Below, piece after piece: positions 58,023 through 64,000 of a stretch of DNA of 64,000 bases. Position 1 is the stretch's first letter. Each line of letters opens with the position of its first letter. The notes beneath the pieces were generated by a model. It was not told where the DNA came from and made no database searches. It saw only the letters and a list, made by a program, of their open reading frames with translations. A program made the translations under genes and the position numbers. The stretch lies in NCBI GenBank assembly GCA_047967505.1, contig CM106538.1; one strand, given 5' to 3'. The stretch comes from Dipteris shenzhenensis (taxonomy: Eukaryota; Polypodiophyta; Polypodiopsida; Gleicheniales).

Positions 58023-59240
58023 TTATTTGTATGGGCTGCATCTTCATGACTGTCACATTCTTCCAAAGCTAACGCCACACTTTTTCTCAAGCTCAACGCT
58101 TAGTTTGAAAACAAACTTGAGCTTCTTGTTGGTAGATTTTAGACTCTGGAGTCCCTTGTGAGGTGGTGCCACCTTGCCCTTCATACTGGTTGTAAATTTT
58201 AAACCCTACCTGAATGAATACGATTTAATGCAAGGGTCTAGTATTTTATCTCGTCTCAATTTAAGTTCTCATCCATTTTTCGGGCTCTTATGGTGCCATA
58301 TGATGCCAAAAATATGGTTACAGAGAAATTGCAAGACCGGTCTTTGCATTATAATCCCTATTATTGCTTTGCATGTTGTAGCGTGATGGAGAGAATGTGG
58401 ACTCAATTTTGATTTGTCATTTGCTAGCGGGAGGGGGGGGGGGGGTGTTGGGGGGGTGGGCGCATGTTAGGGGGGAGTGGTAGGCGGGTACAGTGCTTGT
58501 ATTTCTGCTCCTTAACAGAAACTGTATTCTGTGTGTGAGGACCATTGCAGAATCTTAGTACAAGGATCATGGTATGATGCTCTTGAGTGTGCTTGTTTGA
58601 GAACATACGCCTGTGCAATGATCTTTACCTGCTGTGAGTGGTTAAGTTTATTGTAAAAGCAGCATAGTAGCTAATCCTGTTTTGATGCTAGAGACGAGTT
58701 TTGTTACCTTTGTGAGTTATTGTCATGAAGTTAGAAACAACACTCTTCTTTTTTGCATTTACATGACAAGTTTCGTAATGTTTCAACTAGACATGTATTT
58801 CCATGCACACGTTCTGTATGTCTTGCAATTAATGATTCAAAGGGAAAGAACCCCGTGCAGATAGTGAAATAGTGATTTGACTGGTATCAAGGTCATTGAC
58901 GTTGGATATTTCAAGCTGTCATGTGGAATCTGTCAGGATGTTTGATCCTTTGTGTTTCTTGCCACTAGACAAGGTCCCTGTGACTAGACGTATGAGGGGG
59001 AAGGGGAGGGCATGTGGGTCTTGCAGCTCCATATATTTATTCCGTGAGGCACATCTTTTGATTATTCATGATCTAATGTGAAGAGTCGTTTTTTGAGTGG
59101 TCACTTACTTTGTCTCATGCTCTTTATTAAGGACAAGCTTGTGCATGTGCGTACTTGCAGTTATTTGGTCCTCCATGGTTTTTACTTGGGCTATTCATGG
59201 CCTGATGTGATAGGTCATCTTCTGAGTAGCCACTTCTTAT

Positions 59241-59404
59241 TCTGTATCGGTTCTCTGCTTTACTGGATTGCTCCCTGAGCATCTCTAGGAAAGTTCATGG
59301 AGAGTGCTTACTACTCTTTAGCTACAATTCTGTATCGGCTCTCTGCTTTACTGGATTGCTCCCTGAGCATCTCTAGGAAAGTTCATGGAGAGTGCTTACT
59401 ACTC
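59241..59404. repeat. Tandem duplication, 76-bp units spaced 88 bp
   Basis: Units at 59,241-59,316 and 59,329-59,404 share TCTGTATCGG, CTCTGCTTTACTGG and GTTCATGGAGAGTGC and differ at about one base, so the duplication is young. Confidence 0.88.
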
Positions 59405-59728
59405 TAAGAGAACAGCATTTGAACATTACCAAAATAGTGCAGAAGTGTCCTGTGAAAAACCTCTGCTACCCATATCGCTCCTTTGAATTCTTTGTGCTTT
59501 TAATTTTTGCAAAGTTTGTAATGTAACCATCTATGCTGACCATGCTGTTGGGATCCTTTATACTGGCCCCTTCTTTCTTCTACTCCACCCGTTCCTCCTA
59601 TTTCAACTTGCCCCTTTATCCCCTTTCCCTTTCTCTCCCTGCTAACCTTATCTGCTCGTGCAGTTTTTGGCAATGCATAAAGTTTTTCAAAGCAAAGCAT
59701 ATGAGCATCCTCAGTCTCATCAGTAACA

Positions 59729-60073
59729 GTCACCAATAATAGTGTGTGACTAGAAAAGATGTGACACACTCCTGGTAGGACCTCTTTGTGAAAGAGAGAG
59801 ATTATTGAGATAAAAAATTATCAATCCTTGGTGAGTTGAGCAAATATCGTTTACGCATAAATTATTAAAATAAAAGCCGTGTACATGATCACTTTAATTG
59901 TCACCAATGACAGTGTATGACTGAAAAGATTCGATTTACTCGTGGAGGGACCCCCTTTGTGAAAGAGAGAATACGTAGATGAAATTTGTCAAGCCTTGCG
60001 AAGTCGAACAAGGATCATTTATGTAATTAAATTATTAAAATAAAAGCTGTTTGCACATGATCACTTCAATCAT
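59729..60073. repeat. Two ~171-bp tandem units
   Basis: Units begin near 59,729 and 59,900 (GTCACCAATAATAGTG, GTCACCAATGACAGTG) and share CCTCTTTGTGAAAGAGAGA-like, AAATTATTAAAATAAAAGC and CATGATCACTT. They are more diverged than the previous pair. Confidence 0.8.
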
Positions 60074-61011
60074 TCTCTCTTCATGTTAGAATTCTGGAAG
60101 AGGAAGATGAACTTATCACATTAAGAAAGTGAGCAGCATAACTGTGCAAGCTAGTAGTAGAGTCTGAGAAATGCCCATGCTCTTTCATCTCTTTCACAAA
60201 CAGTTAGTGCTTTTGGAGAGGAGAGCACAGAAAACAGGAAGCTAGATCTGCGTTTCTTTTGAAAACAAAACTGGATTAGTATCCAGTTAGTACGGATTAG
60301 CTTTTCTGTAGTTCAGGACTTGTATTGGGCTCAAGTTCATTCAATGAATACATAGTTATAATTGGCAAGTCAGCATTTGTGATCGTGGATTGGAAACTTT
60401 TTTTTCGTCCTCTTCATATTCTCCAAGACAAAGGCAAAAGCCATGTTTAACTTTTGCCTCATATTATTAGACAGCATCATGTCTTTGATGTGCATTAATT
60501 TGTCATAGCCAGACACCACACACCATTTGAAGTGACTGTCTAGAATTCCTGTTCTTCTTCTTCAAGATAAGAGGCCTCTGAGACGAGGTTTTCTTCAAGA
60601 GGGAAGTCACAGTCATTGAAACATATTTTGTGCACCATATCCATTCTCCCTTTCTAGCAACTTGTCAGGTCCATAGGCAAACACTTCAAATTGAGAACAC
60701 AATGGCAAAGACCTAGCCTAGGAGAATTGCATGAGGCTGCCAAGGATTTCTTGGTCAAGTTCTTCAAGGATAGCTATGTCTTGGCAACCCATCCTCCACT
60801 GCACTTACTCAAGTTTTGGTTCAACTAATTATTAGGAAAAAAGGGAGCTCATTTTGGGGCCTTTTGGGGTTTGGAAAAATAGGCTCTCGACCAATCAAAA
60901 GAGGGGCAACGTAATGTTGGAAAAATACTAAAAACCATGTAAAAATATAAAATAAGTCATATTCAAAATCTTTTTCTTTTATTATGTTTGACATACGTGA
61001 TCTTCAAAAGA

Positions 61012-61270
61012 TGATTTTCTTTGTAGTATTTGATGATTTTGACATCGCCAGCGCATCCGAAGCGGGCCAAAATCCCCAAATCGACCCTAGAGACATCGAA
61101 AACCGACGCCTGGAGGCTTGGAAAAGGGCGAAAATGCTCGAAATGGAGGATTTGCTGGAGCAGGCCTTTGAGCGTCGGTTTTCGGTGTCTCCAGGGTCGA
61201 TTGGGGGGTTTTGGCCCGCTCCGGACGTATTGGTGATGTCAGAATCATCAAATATTGCACAAAAAATCAA
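61012..61270. mobile_element. Small foldback (MITE-like) element
   Basis: The left arm 61,012-61,110 and right arm about 61,173-61,270 are reverse complements with roughly 85% identity by eye (GCGGGCCAAAA, TCGACCCT, GAAAACCGACG). The central ~60 bp is unpaired. The palindrome produces matching open frames on both strands (60,984-61,310 plus, 61,004-61,270 minus), which should not be read as genes. Confidence 0.78.
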
Positions 61271-63640
61271 GGATCTTATATATGCATTTAATGTGAAGCC
61301 TGAGTACTAGACTGACATTTTTGCACAGTAAGTATCCGTATTTTATGGCATTTGCCATATTTTGAGTGCAACAAAAATAGGTGAATAGTGAATTTCTTAG
61401 AGGGTCCCAAAATGAGTTCCCTTCTTTCCTAATGTGTTTGGAACTCTCTGCTATTGATGATGCCATGAGGTAGGCTGACATATTGCATTTCCTCCAATAA
61501 GGAGGCATAGGGTGAAGATTGAAGAAGTCCCTCCAATAATGTATTCAGTATATACTCAGTAGAATGCTCAAATTTGGGAAGAGGTGGATTTAGAGAAGGA
61601 GAATGAGGTGGGGATAGAAAGAGAGGTGGTGAGAAGAGGAGAATAAATGAGGATAGAGGAGGGGGATGTAGCTGAGGAGGATAGGAGAGAGTAGCTGAGG
61701 AGAAGAGGACAGCTAAGAAGAAAATAATTCTAGCAAATAAGACAGCTGAGAGGTTGACAACAATGAAAATGTTGTAGAAAGAACATAAGTAAGAAGAAAC
61801 GAGGATTCGGGAAGCTAGGAAAAAGAAATTCGTAGAGCTCAATTCCACAAATGCTATGCATTGGAACAGAGACAGTTGTTCCCACTAGCCTTTACCGTTC
61901 AGCGACGATGACATCAAACTTCTCACTTTGATGAAGATGAGATTCAATATTTTTCAACCCCCTTCGAGAGGTCAACAATTGAGTGCTACAAGGTGTCCTA
62001 AGGTTTGATACCTTTTTTTTTTCTTGGCTTCATACCTAAGTATTTTGGTTGAAGCTAATGAGCTAATGTTTGTTTACTTTTTGTTGTGGTATGATTATAT
62101 CATAGTTTCACAATGATGTACAAAACCATGTATATATTATTGACTCCCTTATTTCTCAGACTCTGTCTCGAACGTGATACCTCCTTTTTGGATATTCTTC
62201 ATTGGTTTTCCCAAATATCTTTTGAAAATGTGACGCTTCCCATTTTGGCATACAACGAAAGGTAAAGAACATCACATACTATTTTTTCCTCTTGCATGTG
62301 ACATTTTTGGATTGTTGGAATTGCTCATATAGCTCACATTGAAGTCATTTGGCTTGGCACATTGAGGCCAAATGGATTTATTTGGTCAATTCATCGGATA
62401 GGGTCCATGGCTCCATCAAAGAGTGAGTGTTTACTTCATGAGTTGTTACTATTGCATGTTTGTTGCAATGCACACATTGATGTTCTAGTATATGTTATAG
62501 ATTGGCAAGGAAGTTGGTATGTCCCATTGAGTCAATTACATAGGAAACCTTGGAAAATGACCTAGTACTGAACAATACAAAGTAACAGTGCAAAACAATG
62601 GCCATACCTGTGGTTGGAGAGTATACTACAACATCATGCTAGTCATCAACAAAGTTTTCAATTTGTCCTTACAAGTATGTAATGGATTGATTTCAATATA
62701 GTGATGTTTCATATTTATTTATGATTTCTCCATTCATGATAACATATAAACTACTAATTTCCTTGTAGTATCCCCCATTGTCATTGTATACAGCTGTGGA
62801 TCTAGACTTATTTAGGGTTGAGACCATTCAAAACCTACTTGTGAACATAGTGGAGGAGATTCCACTAATTGAATAGGACATTGCAGCCAGGCCTCCACTG
62901 GCCAATGAATAGGACACTACTAGCCAAGCCTCCACTAGCGATATATGGACATAGTAGTCCCCCATTTTGTGCTATGTTGGGCAATTATTCTTTGTTTATA
63001 TTGTTGAACCAAGAAATCTTGGGTTATTTGTAACATTGTCTGTTGGTTTCATGAATAATTTTTCCAAGTTAGTTTCGTTAAGAAGCTAAACTTTTATATT
63101 GGTGCCAAAAGTTTGTATGCCCTAATAAAAATAAAGGTTTGACATATTCACCAGGATTTGAAACTTTTATGCAAAAAAATTTTGAGTTTCACTAGGATTT
63201 ACATTTTTTACTTCAAAATTCAAAAGAAAATATATAAAAGTATCCTACATCCTATCGATATTGTGAAACTAAAAAAAATATTGATAAAATTTCACCAAGA
63301 TTTTATATTAATATATAAGCATAGCTTTGATAAAAACATCCATGGTTGGTTTATCGTAACATCATATAAAATTTTGAAATCAAAATAGTTTTGTCTAAGT
63401 ACCTATATTTATTGAATGCTTGAAATGTATGCACATAATTTTTGGTTTTCGATATGTACTTTGTGAGATTGAAAATTAAGAAATTCCTATTGATTAGTTG
63501 TGGACAAAAGAAGACAAGTGAAATATTTTTTAGATGGTCTTAGAGGTTCTTCATTCTTTAAAAAATGCTCAAAAAATGTGGTTGTAAGTCCTATCTGAAT
63601 TCTCTTATTCACATTTCTATTTGGATCGTATTATTCATGT
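61271..63640. other. AT-rich intergenic DNA, no supported gene
   Basis: Only short frames. A GA-rich stretch at about 61,575-61,700 causes a Ser/Pro/Leu-rich minus-strand frame. A short direct repeat of GAATAGGACA...CCTCCACT lies at about 62,871-62,938. Confidence 0.5.
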
Positions 63641-63647
63641 TGTTCAA

Positions 63648-63940
63648 ATCATCACAATACAATCAAGGACACTCCATCGATCTTGTAACTCCCATATTGC
63701 TTTGTGATGATTCTGAGACCTATTGGGTTTTTTATATTCTTTTTTTCCAATGTGATTAGGGCTCCTCCGTCAATTCTAGAACTCATTGTGATGATTTTGA
63801 GAACTTTCGAGATTTTTTTATTCGCTTTTTTTCCAGATCATCACAATGGGATTAGGGCCCCTTGCCTATTTTGAAACTTCCTTATTGCGTTGTGATGATT
63901 TCTAGGCCTATCATGTTATACTTATTCGATTTGCCATTTA
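63648..63940. repeat. Degenerate tandem repeat with ATCATCACAAT hairpins
   Basis: Three units starting near 63,648, 63,748 and 63,835 share GATTAGGGC or equivalent, TTGTGATGATT and TATTC or TATTCG followed by a T run. Within the array ATCATCACAA pairs with TTGTGATGAT. No coding function seen. Confidence 0.7.
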
Positions 63941-64000
63941 GACATGTTGCCAGGTGCTAAAATCTTTCCAAGACTGTGTCTTTGTACAATCTGTTTGTTT

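Larger units (their letters stand above)
58023..61000. other. 3' flank of the F-box gene and intergenic DNA
   Basis: No further gene recognised. It contains a G-rich run at about 58,427-58,462 (possible G-quadruplex) and the tandem repeats listed separately. Confidence 0.5.

Noticed and set aside
60984-61310. A 108-codon frame at 61 kb
   Set aside because: It lies almost wholly inside a palindrome that gives an equivalent frame on the opposite strand.

Overview
This window looks like repeat-rich intergenic DNA from a land plant with a large genome. It carries Ty1/copia, Ty3/gypsy and plant L1-type LINE remnants nested in one another, many GA/CT and CA microsatellites, and one well-preserved plant-type F-box gene. 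I cannot fix the lineage. There is no ribosomal RNA, tRNA, CRISPR array or bacterial-style operon that I can support by eye.

Layout. 0.4-2.3 kb: decayed minus-strand copia with its primer-binding site and an LTR remnant. 6.9-7.7 kb: minus-strand copia gag remnant. 8.86-19.9 kb: a more GC-rich, compositionally distinct block. It holds coding-like relic frames, a duplicated promoter-like unit, a long foldback element (12.4-13.5 kb), a complete Helitron Rep-helicase reading frame (13,678-17,739, three in-frame stops, no frameshift) and, directly downstream on the same strand, a gene in three inferred exons whose last exon encodes a GIY-YIG nuclease domain (17,891-19,180). 21.9-22.3 kb: gypsy protease remnant. 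22.6-27.65 kb: nearly complete minus-strand copia lacking its 5' LTR. 28.2-29.2 kb: 0.25-kb inverted repeats. 29.2-36.2 kb: plus-strand copia split inside its reverse transcriptase by a minus-strand LINE with a 40-bp flanking direct repeat. 36.2-37.8 kb: LTR plus primer-binding site with an internal region that has no ORF. 37.8-40.3 kb: minus-strand gypsy integrase/RNase H interrupted by a solo LTR with a perfect 5-bp target duplication. 43.2-46.0 kb: LTR element coding only for GAG (TR-GAG type), whose uninterrupted insertion site survives as a paralogous copy at 49.5-50.0 kb. 50.0-54.2 kb: GC-rich minus-strand LINE with a long intact reverse-transcriptase frame. 56.6-58.0 kb: the F-box gene. 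58-64 kb: AT-rich non-coding DNA with tandem repeats and a small foldback element.

The most unusual item is the pairing of Helitron replicase and GIY-YIG nuclease. The replicase keeps the HUH histidines, both catalytic tyrosines, Walker A and Walker B. The nuclease gene splices in frame across two canonical GT-AG introns and keeps the family's catalytic residues. If the two belong to one mobile unit, this would be a Helitron carrying a second, unrelated DNA-cleaving enzyme. The four in-frame stops across these two genes are all of a kind that a single C-to-T change in a Gln or Arg codon would produce, which fits methylation-driven decay of a silenced element.

The F-box gene is the only ordinary host gene I can support. 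Everything else is transposon sequence, repeats or anonymous intergenic DNA.
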